Made by a program: the position numbers and the translations under genes
The notes under the pieces: model-generated
The model's input: only the letters and a program-made list of their open reading frames with translations
Told to the model about the DNA's origin: nothing
Databases searched by the model: none
Origin: a virus
DNA length: 64,000 nucleotides
IMG/VR virus record: IMGVR_UViG_3300013111_000325
Location: 1-64,000 of that record
Strand: one strand, 5' to 3'
Part shown: piece after piece, positions 16,281 to 25,315 of the stretch
Layout: each line of letters begins with the position of its first letter
Numbering within the stretch: position 1 is the stretch's first letter

Positions 16281-16888
16281 ACATATTTTTTCTTGACAAA
16301 GATCCTGTATTTGCGGCACGTTATCATTGTGATAAACATGTGCCCAAGATGATTGTTGAGTATGCTCAACTTATGAGTACCGCTCACCGATTAATTGATG
16401 GTGAACCATATGAAGCAAAAAACAAGCGAGGTCACAAACTGACTAGATGGAGATTATCAGATGACCGAGAACATAAATTATATTTTGCCTCCCATTTTAA
16501 GCATCCTTCTAATATTTGGGTTCGGTCTAGCACTCAACATTATGATTGGTTGTATGAGTTATTTAATGCTTTGTGTGCTGAATTCACGTTGCGATATGGA
16601 AAGTTTCATAAGACAGACCTTGACTTACGTGAATATATTAAAAGAAGACCTGACAATCTTCAAGACAATGGATGGTCAGATCCACCACTCGCAATGCCAG
16701 AACAGTACAAATTAAACAAAGCAATTCCTTCTTATCGTAATTTCTATGCTACTGAAAAACGTAGATTTGCGACATGGAAAACGGAAAAACCTCACTGGTA
16801 TGATTGGTGGTGTATGATGAATGACACTTTTAATTCTAAATCAATAGAGGAACATGTACACGTTAAAGGTGAAGGATGGATTGATTAA
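16277..16888 (+). CDS. Conserved phage protein of unknown function
   Basis: 203 residues. The N-terminus MNIFFLDKDPVFAARYHCDK, then HVPKMIVEYAQLMSTAHRL, is a pattern I associate with uncharacterised proteins in marine T4-like phages. Further on are HPSNIWVRSSTQHYDWLYEL and HWYDWWCMMND. His, Trp and Asp residues are plentiful, suggesting an enzyme, but no catalytic motif is clear. It is coupled by overlaps to both neighbours (ATGA and TAATG). Confidence 0.65.
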   Translation: MNIFFLDKDPVFAARYHCDKHVPKMIVEYAQLMSTAHRLIDGEPYEAKNKRGHKLTRWRLSDDREHKLYFASHFKHPSNIWVRSSTQHYDWLYELFNALCAEFTLRYGKFHKTDLDLREYIKRRPDNLQDNGWSDPPLAMPEQYKLNKAIPSYRNFYATEKRRFATWKTEKPHWYDWWCMMNDTFNSKSIEEHVHVKGEGWID

Positions 16889-17916
16889 TGAAAAACCATT
16901 TTGTTATTGTCGCTGGCTATCTTGATACTGATGAAAAAACCAAGATGGCCGTTGACTTTATTGAGAAGTTACGAAAAGTAGAAAATATATCAATTTGTTA
17001 TTCTACTCACCACTCCAATATTCCTCAAAAATTAATAGAACTTACAGATTTTATTGTTTACAATAAGTATAACCCAATTCTTAACTGGGACATATGTTCT
17101 GAATATACCGAGAGATTTGGTTGTTCAATACAAGAGCATCCTGCTCTTGACAAAGAAGATATATTTTTTCCTCAACCATATCATGGCTACGCACATTTAA
17201 TTTCTCTATGTGACGCCGTAGCAATAGGAACAAATACAGGTTATAAAACTTTTTCTTTTATGAATTTTGATGTTGTAGATTATTGTATTGATCAATTACC
17301 ACTGCATATTAAAGAGATAAAAAAGAATAAGGTTGATGCTATTTTTTATCCGTATCTAATACAAAATATTAAAGCAACTGTAGGTAGCACAGAATTTTTT
17401 ACTTTTAGTCTAAAATTTGCTCAAGAAATTTATAAGTATAGAGATTTTAGGCATTATCAAACAATTCATGATCCAGTTCTAGAAAGATTTGTAAATCTTG
17501 TATGTAAATCAAAAGGATTAAAATGGATTCTTATTGAAAATAAATTCTCTGAAAATGGCACAATAGGAAAATTAAATTTTGGTAAAGGTGATATGTCAAA
17601 AGTTCCATTTTGGGTCCCATACGAAACTATTTGGGATGGTGATAAAAGATTTGAGATATGTATCATACCATTTAAGACAAAAAATAAATATCAACTTGTA
17701 TTTGGTATAAATTCTATGTTTTCGGAATATGATGAAGACATAAAAGAGATTAGAATATTTGCAGATGATAAACAATTAAAAAATGATTGGGAATTACACA
17801 CAATACAAAAACCTTGTAGATTAAAAATCTCTTATAAAAATAAAATTACAAGAGATTTTGTTCTCAATGACGAAAGACACTTTGGCAAAGTTAGAATGAA
17901 AGTGAGAAAACCATGA
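16888..17916 (+). CDS. Hypothetical protein, weakly glycosyltransferase-like
   Basis: 342 residues. The start MKNHFVIVAGYLDTDEKTKM with a following ISICYSTHHSNIP resembles the first strands of GT-A-like proteins, and SFMNFDVVDYCI lies where a nucleotide-sugar site might be, but no DxD motif is convincing. The C-terminal 120 residues appear beta-rich (a possible separate domain). It lies between the conserved unknown gene and a PLP-fold gene, overlapping the latter by 4 nt. Function not assigned. Confidence 0.45.
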   Translation: MKNHFVIVAGYLDTDEKTKMAVDFIEKLRKVENISICYSTHHSNIPQKLIELTDFIVYNKYNPILNWDICSEYTERFGCSIQEHPALDKEDIFFPQPYHGYAHLISLCDAVAIGTNTGYKTFSFMNFDVVDYCIDQLPLHIKEIKKNKVDAIFYPYLIQNIKATVGSTEFFTFSLKFAQEIYKYRDFRHYQTIHDPVLERFVNLVCKSKGLKWILIENKFSENGTIGKLNFGKGDMSKVPFWVPYETIWDGDKRFEICIIPFKTKNKYQLVFGINSMFSEYDEDIKEIRIFADDKQLKNDWELHTIQKPCRLKISYKNKITRDFVLNDERHFGKVRMKVRKP

Positions 17917-18701
17917 CTACATTATGGAAAGAAACAGAAGAAGAATACCTTGAACTTGTAAAAGATTGGACAGACCCATATCCTACTCCACAACTTATTG
18001 AGTATGATGGCGTTCTTGTAGTAAGAGATGATTTGCTCAATGCAGGTTCAAAAGTTCGTTTCGTAGATTATCTTATTGGTTCAAATAAAAACGTAAATGA
18101 ATGGGTATTTGGTTCATGTCCTGCTACAGGATATGCACAAATAAGTTTACCTATTGCATGTAAACGTCATAACAAAAAAGCAGTATTGTTTATGGCAAAA
18201 CGTAATAAAAAAAATTTTACTGAGTATCAAAAACGTGGCATAGAATTAGGTGTTGATTATCATTGGGTAGAAAATGGTATGTTGACAGTCACACAAAAAC
18301 GTGCAAAAGACTATGCCGCCAAATCATCTGATAGGATGGTTTTGCCTTTAGGACTTGAACATCCGACAGTTCTTGGGTCAATAATCAAAGTTGCTAGAAG
18401 CCTACCAGTTACACCAAATGAAGTATGGACTGTAGGTTCAAGCGGAACATTAAATAGAGGCTTGCAACTTGCTTGGCCTGATGCTACAATACATGTTGTA
18501 AGTGTGGGGCACACCATGAATAAACGAGAGATAGGTAGAGCAATTTATCATCGTAGTAAATACAGGTTTGATCAACCTGTAAAAGAGAATGAAATGCCAC
18601 CTTTTCCTTCCGCTCCTACATATGATGCAAAAGCATGGAAGTTTATTCAAGAACTTTCAGATAAAAAAGGTACAACATTACTTTGGAATGTCGGAGCATA
18701 A
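17913..18701 (+). CDS. PLP-dependent fold type II-like enzyme
   Basis: 262 residues. The arrangement VVRDDLLNAGSKVRFVDYLI (candidate Schiff-base Lys in GSKVR), then FGSCPATGYAQISLPIACKR, then WTVGSSGTLNRGLQLAWP, matches the D-cysteine desulfhydrase/ACC deaminase/tryptophan synthase beta superfamily: Lys, substrate loop, and Gly-rich phosphate loop. It is shorter than typical members (320-340). The actual reaction is unknown. It precedes a methyltransferase and a DNA methylase-like gene in a coupled string. Confidence 0.65.
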   Translation: MTTLWKETEEEYLELVKDWTDPYPTPQLIEYDGVLVVRDDLLNAGSKVRFVDYLIGSNKNVNEWVFGSCPATGYAQISLPIACKRHNKKAVLFMAKRNKKNFTEYQKRGIELGVDYHWVENGMLTVTQKRAKDYAAKSSDRMVLPLGLEHPTVLGSIIKVARSLPVTPNEVWTVGSSGTLNRGLQLAWPDATIHVVSVGHTMNKREIGRAIYHRSKYRFDQPVKENEMPPFPSAPTYDAKAWKFIQELSDKKGTTLLWNVGA

Positions 18702-19234
18702 TGGCACACACAGAACAATTAGAATATGTAAAATCTTTAAAATTAGTATTTCCTCATTATTTCAGATATAGAAAAGTTTTAGAAGTTGGTAGTTTAGATA
18801 TTAATGGTACCGTAAAAGTATTTTTTGATAATTGCGATTATACAGGTTTAGATCTAGGTGAAGGTAAAGGTGTCGATCTGATTGAAGAAGGTCAAAATTA
18901 TGATGCACCAGATGAAACTTATGATACAGTTCTTTCCACTGAATGCTTTGAACATAATCCTTACTGGAAAGAAACCTTTTTGAATATGATCAGGTTATGT
19001 AAAAAGAATGGTCTCGTATTTTTCACCTGTGCAACCGATGGTAATCCTGAGCATGGTACAGTAAATAGACTTCCAGGTGATGCCCCATTAGTTATTGAAA
19101 AGGGCTGGAATTATTATAAAAATTTGAATAAACACGATTTCAATATTTTCCCATTAGATGATTTATTCTTGACTTTTAGTTTTTCTAATAATATAATAGC
19201 ACATGATCTTTATTTCTTTGGTATAAAAAAATGA
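18701..19234 (+). CDS. Class I SAM-dependent methyltransferase
   Basis: 177 residues from the ATG in a TAATG overlap. Motif I is VLEVGSLDINGTVK, motif II DYTGLDLGEG, then DTVLSTECFEHNPYW and MIRLCKKNGLVFFTC, the methyltransf_11 layout. The target may be a small molecule, sugar or nucleobase. It stands between a PLP-fold enzyme and a DNA methylase-like protein, so a joint pathway is possible. Overlaps the next gene by 4 nt. Confidence 0.75.
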   Translation: MAHTEQLEYVKSLKLVFPHYFRYRKVLEVGSLDINGTVKVFFDNCDYTGLDLGEGKGVDLIEEGQNYDAPDETYDTVLSTECFEHNPYWKETFLNMIRLCKKNGLVFFTCATDGNPEHGTVNRLPGDAPLVIEKGWNYYKNLNKHDFNIFPLDDLFLTFSFSNNIIAHDLYFFGIKK

Positions 19235-20835
19235 AACATTTTTATGAACGTAACGATTATGTTTTAAATCATGAAGTCAACAAAACATTTGAAGAAATTC
19301 TTTGGATGTCAGATGATGAATTTCGTCAATGGTTGACTGATATGAGAAAGACAATTGCATATGCTTGGGATGAACTTGGATTGCCACCAAGAGTTGGTTG
19401 GAATGAAAAAGATATCATAGACCAATTCAATAAGATGTCATCGTTTCCTGTTCATGAGATGGACAAAGGTGATAACATAGTTCGTAATACATCTGTCATC
19501 GGTAATGCTTGTAATCAGTTTTTTCCGACAATGATGAAGACTAGAATTAATTATTCTAAAAATGATGATGGTCTTTCAATTTACGACCATTTTGTAGATG
19601 ATAAACTATCTGAAAAAGTTTACAAGTATTCACATCGTCACTTCAAGCGTGATAGTTTTTATGAATATTCACAAACTGTTCCGACAAATGCTGAGACTAA
19701 AGATTTTTTGATATCAGCAAAAACTGGTAAAGAATGGATTCAAAATTTTGAAAAAAGTTTTAGAAATAAAAAAGTAACAATAAGAAAAAAAGGTAAAGAG
19801 GGTGCAGAAAAAGGTGTTGTATTTCAAGAAGATGTTGAATATGATTATTGGATCGCACCTCATTCAGAAGATACAGAATATACTGGTCATAATAAAGATC
19901 TTGTAGGAGTAAAATGGTGTACACTTACAAAAAATGAAATTCACGAATTGAATATTCCTGAAAAATGTTTAGTCAATGCTAAACTTGATGAAAATGATTT
20001 ATTTCGTATTCGTTTGTTCAAGTTTGGTCAGAGAATATTTCCTGTAGGTTTTAAGGCATTTCGTATTTCATGGTGTCAGTATGCAGTAAACTTTCCACCT
20101 CTTACCGCTAAATATTTGTATGAGAGATACACTGAACACATTAAAGAGCAGGATGTTATCAACATTTATGATCCTTCTAGCGGTTGGGGCGGTCGTATTC
20201 TTGGGGCTATGGCTGTCCGTGATGACCGTAATATCCACTATATTGGGACCGACCCAAACACGGATCATACGATTGAAGAACTGGGTATTACGAAGTATGA
20301 GTACCTTGCAAACTTTTTTAACGAAAATAAATATGGATCTCTTTTCCCGCACAACAATACCTATGAAATTTATCAACTCGGTTCGGAAGAAATCAGAAAT
20401 AATAAGCAGTTTCAAACGTACAGAGGAAAACTTGATATCGTTTTCACAAGTCCTCCATATTTTGCAAAAGAAGCCTATTCAGAAGACGAAGAACAATCTT
20501 ACAAAAAGTTCCCACAATACCAGTCTTGGGTAGACGGTTTTTTGAGACCAACTCTTGAAACATGTATTGAGTACCTAAGACCAAACAGATATTTGCTTTG
20601 GAATATTGCTGATGCAAAGTTTGGTCCTGACATGTTACCTCTTGAAGAAGACAGTAACAAGATATTGCGTGAGCATGGTATGGAGTTTGTTGAAGTTGTG
20701 AAGATGACATTGGCTTGGATGCCAGGCGGTAATCGTATTGGTGAGGATGGTAAGCCAAGTTACAAGAATGCAGTACAAGTTGAAGGTAAGTGGTTTAAAT
20801 ACGAACCGATATTTGTCTGGAAAAAACCAGCGTAA
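19231..20835 (+). CDS. DNA methyltransferase-like protein (TSPPY motif)
   Basis: 534 residues. The C-terminal half has IYDPSSGWGGRILGA (SAM-binding motif I), IGTDPNTD (motif II) and FTSPPYFAKEAYS (motif IV SPPY, catalytic in amino-methylases acting on N4-cytosine or N6-adenine), then LLWNIADAKFG. The first 250 residues (EILWMSDDEFRQWL, IVRNTSVIGNACNQFFP, HRHFKRDSFYEY) are a large domain of unknown role, perhaps target recognition. No restriction partner is next to it. Its stop is immediately followed by copy B of the 66-nt element. Confidence 0.75.
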   Translation: MKHFYERNDYVLNHEVNKTFEEILWMSDDEFRQWLTDMRKTIAYAWDELGLPPRVGWNEKDIIDQFNKMSSFPVHEMDKGDNIVRNTSVIGNACNQFFPTMMKTRINYSKNDDGLSIYDHFVDDKLSEKVYKYSHRHFKRDSFYEYSQTVPTNAETKDFLISAKTGKEWIQNFEKSFRNKKVTIRKKGKEGAEKGVVFQEDVEYDYWIAPHSEDTEYTGHNKDLVGVKWCTLTKNEIHELNIPEKCLVNAKLDENDLFRIRLFKFGQRIFPVGFKAFRISWCQYAVNFPPLTAKYLYERYTEHIKEQDVINIYDPSSGWGGRILGAMAVRDDRNIHYIGTDPNTDHTIEELGITKYEYLANFFNENKYGSLFPHNNTYEIYQLGSEEIRNNKQFQTYRGKLDIVFTSPPYFAKEAYSEDEEQSYKKFPQYQSWVDGFLRPTLETCIEYLRPNRYLLWNIADAKFGPDMLPLEEDSNKILREHGMEFVEVVKMTLAWMPGGNRIGEDGKPSYKNAVQVEGKWFKYEPIFVWKKPA

Positions 20836-20901
20836 CCCAAACAAAAATGACCCTCCGAGAATCCGGAGGGAAAAAATGCCGAAAAAGTTGGCTCAAAAAT
20901 A
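20836..20901 (+). repeat. 66-nt dispersed element, copy B (intact hairpin)
   Basis: Begins directly after the upstream stop codon and ends 9 nt before the next start. It contains the perfect 7-bp stem CCCTCCG/CGGAGGG with a 6-nt loop, then a weaker GCC...GGC stem, and is about 79% identical to 4783-4848. There is no T-run after the stem, so it is not an ordinary terminator. Confidence 0.7.
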
Positions 20902-20910
20902 AATAGAACA

Positions 20911-21348
20911 ATGATTAAAAATCTTTATTCTGCAAAACATGATGATAAATGGATTAAAATTATTGATAATATTGACTTTGATGTAAAACAATATCAAAAT
21001 TTTTATAATTATGTAGGTTATCAATTTTTACCAAAATTATACGACTATTCTATTATAGAGGGTAACAAAGCAAAATTTGTTATGGCTTATTTAGATGGAA
21101 AACAAGTAAGCATGAAAAATATTAGGGCATTATTTGATTTTGTGTGTCATACAATATTTCCTAGTTTCATGCAATGGACAATTTTAAATCGAAATCATAT
21201 GATTCGTGATAAAAAGGAAAATTTTTTTTATTATCACAACGACCTCAAACCTGAAAATTTTTTAGTGATTAAAAATAAATTTATGTTAATAGATATTGAT
21301 GCCATGTGTCTTACTAACATAAATGATAAAATATTTAAAATATATTAA
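20911..21348 (+). CDS. Minimal protein kinase-like (APH/LPS-kinase) protein
   Basis: 145 residues. The core YYHNDLKPENFLVIKN (HxDxKPxN catalytic loop) and KFMLIDIDAM (metal-binding DxD in place of DFG) identify a kinase-like C-lobe. The N-lobe is very short, with no visible glycine-rich loop and no clear ATP-binding Lys, so it may be a reduced or inactive kinase. The FVMAYLDGKQV segment could be the hinge. It follows copy B of the 66-nt element; its base composition is more AT-rich than neighbours. Substrate unknown. Confidence 0.6.
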   Translation: MIKNLYSAKHDDKWIKIIDNIDFDVKQYQNFYNYVGYQFLPKLYDYSIIEGNKAKFVMAYLDGKQVSMKNIRALFDFVCHTIFPSFMQWTILNRNHMIRDKKENFFYYHNDLKPENFLVIKNKFMLIDIDAMCLTNINDKIFKIY

Positions 21349-21356
21349 TTTTTTAA

Positions 21357-21432
21357 GCGAGTATAGTTCAGTTGGTAGAACGTTTGCTTGCCAAGCAAAA
21401 GGTCACGAGTTCGAATCTCGTTACTCGCTCCA
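21357..21432 (+). tRNA. tRNA-Gly (GCC)
   Basis: A complete 76-nt cloverleaf. The acceptor arm GCGAGTA pairs with TACTCGC, the D stem is GTTC/GAAC, and the anticodon stem TTTGC/GCAAA encloses loop TTGCCAA (anticodon GCC). The T arm has TTCGAAT, and the 3' end TCCA includes encoded CCA. It would read GGC/GGT codons. The only tRNA I found here. Confidence 0.95.
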
Positions 21433-21443
21433 CAAAAAAACCC

Positions 21444-21471
21444 TTGACAATTGAGCCTAGTTTGCTATTAT
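21444..21471 (+). promoter_or_regulatory. sigma70-type promoter, copy 1 of twin pair
   Basis: TTGACA, 16 nt, TATTAT. The 20 nt TTTGCTATTATATAAATGTA covering the -10 are identical to those at 24031-24050. It starts the VWA/zincin gene 42 nt downstream. Confidence 0.8.
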
Positions 21472-21512
21472 ATAAATGTAGAGTGATAGAGAAACCTTAA
21501 CCAAGATATCTT

Positions 21513-23888
21513 ATGGATATTAGAGAATCAAAATCAATGTTGGCTAAACTGCTAGCCACAGAAAATATCAAAGTTGAACACGGTAATTATGAAACTGCCG
21601 CCTTTGATCCTAAAAAACGTGTGCTTTATCTTCCTATTTTCAAGTGGATGGACGGTGATGTCTATGACCTTCTTGTTCTTCATGAAGTGAGTCATGCACT
21701 TAATACCCCTGCTGATGGTTGGCATTCTTCTGCTAGTTCAAAAGGCAAAGGTTATAAGTCATTTCTTAATGTCACCGAAGATGCTCGTATTGAGAAGAAA
21801 ATCAAGCGAAGGTATCCTGGTGCTTCCAAATCGATGGTATTTGGGTATCGTGAATTGATGAAAAATGATTTCTTTGGTATCAGTCATGTAAATGTTGATA
21901 AACTGCCTCTCATTGACCGCATCAATCTTCACACAAAAGGTGGTGCTTCAATGGGCATTTCTTTTACCGAAGATGAAATGAAATGGGTTGATGAACTGAT
22001 GTCTCTTGAAACTTTTCCTGAGATTGTTGAGTTCACTGACCGACTTTATAATTATTGTGCAGAAAATGAAAGCATGACCGATGAACATGATTTCAACATG
22101 TTTTCAAGTGAAGGTTATGGTGAAGATGATGAAGAGTTTGAACCTGGTATGACTGGTGAGACACCATTTGAGTGGACTGAAGATTCTGATGAATCAATGT
22201 CTCAGTCAGGTATGCCTCAAAGTTCCGATGAAAATGAGGGTTCTGAAAGTGACAATTCTGATGGTCCTTCTGCTGAAACTGATGAATCATCAAAAGGTTC
22301 AGAAGAAACAAATTCTTCTTCTGGTAATTCACCTGCTGATAAATTTAAAGATGAATTTGAGAATGATGAGTCTGATGGTCAAGTCAATCCGTCAAACACT
22401 GTAGGTGCTGAAGGTGGTGTCAATACTGACATTAATCCGAATGCAGTTGCTGGTCCTCGTTCAATTACTGATGAATTTTTTCGCAGAAAAGAAACAGAAT
22501 TGAATGACAGTATTGATAGTGACAAAAAATATATTTATGCTAATCTTCCAAAACCAGTTCTTGAAAATATTGTTATTGATTACAAAAAATTGGCTCAGTT
22601 ACATGATAAGTATTATAATCAAGAACAACATTCAGGATATTGGGGCACAATGACACCATCAGAGTCATGGTCAACCGCTCCAAAACGATATAAGGAATTC
22701 CGTGAGCAAAATAAATCAATCGTTGATTATCTTGCCAAAGAGTTTGAGATGAAGAAACGTGCAGATGAGTACAAACGTACTGCATCGGCAAATACTGGTG
22801 TTCTTGAAACATCAAAACTGTATTCTTACAAGTATTCTGATAATCTTTTCAAGCGAGTGGCTACGGTTGCTAGTGGTAAAAATCATGGTCTTGTCATGTT
22901 TATTGACTGGTCTGGTTCAATGAGTGGAAACATGGCCGGTACAGTTGAACAAATGATGATACTTGTGATGTTCTGCAAGAAAGTAAATATTCCATTTGAT
23001 GTTTATGCTTTTACTGATAGAATATGGCGCACAAATAATGAACTTAATTCCTTTGATTCTGCCGATGAAAAGCCCAAATGGGATTATCAACCTGGTGATT
23101 TTTGTGAGCAAGAACATTTCAATCTCATGCAGTTGTTTTCAAGTAATATGTCAAATATTGAATTCAACAAAGCATGTTGGAATGCTATTAACATTCGTGA
23201 TTATTACAACGGTAAAGTCAATTGGCACTATAATGGTGGTAAGAGTCCTTCAATCCCTAGTCAATACTCTTTGGGTGGTACACCGTTGAATGCCGCCATT
23301 GTTGCAAGTCATGATCTGGTTCGCAAATTTAAGCGTGACCATAATGTTCAGATTGTCAATACTGTATTTCTTACAGATGGTGATTCAAATCAAGCAGGTT
23401 GTTATCTTGATTCAGAAGGCAAAGAACAACATATTGGTCGTAATGATCATTTAACAATCCGTGATACACTATCAAAATCAGAGATTGTACGATCCCAAAC
23501 AATGGGTTGGTCTGCTTCTCACCGAGCAACTACTGAATTGTTATTCAATTCTTTGCGTAAAGCAACTGGCGCAAATATCATCGGTTTCTTTCTTGTCAAT
23601 CGTCTTGATCGTCACAGAGCAGGTTATTACTCTACTGATAACAAATCATTTGAGAACATGATGGATTCATGGCGTAAAGAAAAATGCATTGTTGCTGAAA
23701 TTGACGGTTACGATAATCTCTATATAATTAAAGATGGTTCAGATTTGCAGATTGAAGAAAAATCAGAACTTGATAAGGTTGATGCTGGTTCTAAAAAATC
23801 TGCAATTCGTACCGCTTTCAAAAAAATGAACCGTAAAAAACTACGCAACCGTGTAGTTCTTAATAAATTCATTGAACAAGTAGCATAG
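21513..23888 (+). CDS. cobT: CobT-like protein: zincin-type HExxH plus VWA domain
   Basis: 791 residues. The N-terminal domain has LHEVSHALN (HEVSH at 57-61), a zinc-peptidase-like motif. A long acidic, Ser-rich linker (about residues 210-310) follows. The C-terminal VWA domain has the MIDAS sequence DWSGSMS near 465 and FLTDGDSN later. VWA proteins of this type work with MoxR/CobS AAA ATPases, and the partner gene lies 200 nt downstream with a matching promoter. The family name comes from cobaltochelatase CobT, but a chaperone or protease role is equally possible. Its AT-rich linker is low complexity. Confidence 0.8.
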   Translation: MDIRESKSMLAKLLATENIKVEHGNYETAAFDPKKRVLYLPIFKWMDGDVYDLLVLHEVSHALNTPADGWHSSASSKGKGYKSFLNVTEDARIEKKIKRRYPGASKSMVFGYRELMKNDFFGISHVNVDKLPLIDRINLHTKGGASMGISFTEDEMKWVDELMSLETFPEIVEFTDRLYNYCAENESMTDEHDFNMFSSEGYGEDDEEFEPGMTGETPFEWTEDSDESMSQSGMPQSSDENEGSESDNSDGPSAETDESSKGSEETNSSSGNSPADKFKDEFENDESDGQVNPSNTVGAEGGVNTDINPNAVAGPRSITDEFFRRKETELNDSIDSDKKYIYANLPKPVLENIVIDYKKLAQLHDKYYNQEQHSGYWGTMTPSESWSTAPKRYKEFREQNKSIVDYLAKEFEMKKRADEYKRTASANTGVLETSKLYSYKYSDNLFKRVATVASGKNHGLVMFIDWSGSMSGNMAGTVEQMMILVMFCKKVNIPFDVYAFTDRIWRTNNELNSFDSADEKPKWDYQPGDFCEQEHFNLMQLFSSNMSNIEFNKACWNAINIRDYYNGKVNWHYNGGKSPSIPSQYSLGGTPLNAAIVASHDLVRKFKRDHNVQIVNTVFLTDGDSNQAGCYLDSEGKEQHIGRNDHLTIRDTLSKSEIVRSQTMGWSASHRATTELLFNSLRKATGANIIGFFLVNRLDRHRAGYYSTDNKSFENMMDSWRKEKCIVAEIDGYDNLYIIKDGSDLQIEEKSELDKVDAGSKKSAIRTAFKKMNRKKLRNRVVLNKFIEQVA

Positions 23889-23898
23889 AGGTGTCAAA

Positions 23899-24030
23899 AT
23901 GTCAGAAGAAAAAGATGAAAAGGAAAAAGATGAACAGTATTATTCAGAAGAAGAATGGGGCGATATTCTTTTTGCAAAAGAAATGGCAATTAGAGATATT
24001 GCAGAAAAAACTCTTGACAAACCTGAATAA
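23899..24030 (+). CDS. Very small acidic protein between cobT and cobS
   Basis: 43 residues, starting MSEEKDEKEKDEQYYSEEEW, with GAGGTG 5-10 nt before the ATG. The second half is a plausible helix (DILFAKEMAIRDIAEKTLD). Its 3' end overlaps the -35 of the next promoter. It may be a small partner of the CobS/CobT pair, but nothing shows this. Confidence 0.45.
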   Translation: MSEEKDEKEKDEQYYSEEEWGDILFAKEMAIRDIAEKTLDKPE

Positions 24031-24041
24031 TTTGCTATTAT
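24014..24041 (+). promoter_or_regulatory. sigma70-type promoter, copy 2 of twin pair
   Basis: TTGACA, 16 nt, TATTAT. The same 20-nt -10 region as at 21461-21480. It drives the AAA ATPase gene. Confidence 0.8.
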
Positions 24042-24084
24042 ATAAATGTAAGTGAGATTTTTAATTCTTTCGTAATGAGGTAAT

Positions 24085-25302
24085 ATGATATTGACTAGTA
24101 AACAACAAAAGTTTCTTGACCTTTTAAAATCTGAAGGTTTTGAAGATTCCTTGACAATGAGTGATATTAAGGAATTGAGAAAAAAACATGGAACTATAAC
24201 TTGCCAATGGCTGATGAAAGACCCCGTTTTTCGTATGTCTCGTGGTGTTTATCGCATTCCTAAAATTGCCGCTAATGGTGCAGTAGTTATGGGTGAAAGC
24301 ACTACTGCTCCTTTAACCGCAGAACCTGCTATGATCGCAACAAAGGTTGATGAGAAGGTCACACGTATTGAACCTTCACTTCCTACATCTATCACTAATA
24401 CTGAAGATGTCAGTTTTGTACCTGAGATTGACCGGACATTTATTCCGTTTGGTCAGTTCAAAGATATTCATAACATCATCAAATCAAATCTGTTTTATAC
24501 AGGTTTCATTACTGGTCTGTCTGGTAATGGAAAAACTTTTCTTGTTGAGCAGGCTTGTGCTAAAGCCAAACGTGAATTGTTTCGTGTCAATATCACCGTT
24601 GAGACTGATGAAGATGATCTTCTTGGTCACTACGTATTGATTGACGGCCAAACTGTATGGCAAGATGGTCCTGTCATTCAAGCCATGGATCGTGGTGCGG
24701 TCCTGCTTCTTGATGAAGTTGATCTTGCTTCTAACAAGATCATGTGTTTGCAACCAGTTCTTGAAGGTAAAGGTGTTTATGTCAAAAAAATTAATCGTTT
24801 TGTCAAACCCAAGACTGGTTTCAATGTGATTGCTACTGCAAACACTAAAGGTAAAGGTTCTGATGATGGTCGTTTCATTGGCACTAACATCCTCAATGAG
24901 GCTTTCCTTGAGCGTTTTGCAATTACTATTGAGCAAGAGTATCCTACTCCTGCTACCGAGAAGAAAATCCTCGTTGGTATTATGCAATCACTTGGGTGTT
25001 TTGATGAAGAGTTTGCACAGAAACTTGTAGATTGGGCAGACATTATCCGCAAGACATTCTATGATGGTGGTATTGATGAAATCATATCCACCAGGCGACT
25101 TGTTCACATCGTAAATGCATTCAAGATTTTCGGTGACCGAATGAAGTCAATCCAACTTTGTGTCAATCGTTTTGATGATGAAACAAAACAGGCATTTCTT
25201 GACCTGTACACCAAAGTTGATGGTGAAGTTAATAAACCTTCAGAAGAAACTTCAGAAGGAGGTGAATCCCAAGTTGATTCTGATGACAGAACACCTTTTT
25301 GA
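24085..25302 (+). CDS. cobS: CobS-like MoxR-family AAA ATPase
   Basis: 405 residues. Walker A GLSGNGKTFL and Walker B VLLLDEVDLAS are followed by FNVIATANTKGKG (sensor 1) and EAFLERFAITIE (arginine finger region). The N-terminal 100 residues carry a short helical module (LTSKQQKFLDLLKSEGF) that may bind the partner. CobS-like genes are well known in cyanophages. With the VWA protein it should form a MoxR-VWA remodelling pair; a cobaltochelatase role is one option. A clear terminator ends the unit. Confidence 0.88.
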   Translation: MILTSKQQKFLDLLKSEGFEDSLTMSDIKELRKKHGTITCQWLMKDPVFRMSRGVYRIPKIAANGAVVMGESTTAPLTAEPAMIATKVDEKVTRIEPSLPTSITNTEDVSFVPEIDRTFIPFGQFKDIHNIIKSNLFYTGFITGLSGNGKTFLVEQACAKAKRELFRVNITVETDEDDLLGHYVLIDGQTVWQDGPVIQAMDRGAVLLLDEVDLASNKIMCLQPVLEGKGVYVKKINRFVKPKTGFNVIATANTKGKGSDDGRFIGTNILNEAFLERFAITIEQEYPTPATEKKILVGIMQSLGCFDEEFAQKLVDWADIIRKTFYDGGIDEIISTRRLVHIVNAFKIFGDRMKSIQLCVNRFDDETKQAFLDLYTKVDGEVNKPSEETSEGGESQVDSDDRTPF

Positions 25303-25315
25303 TTGACATATATAT

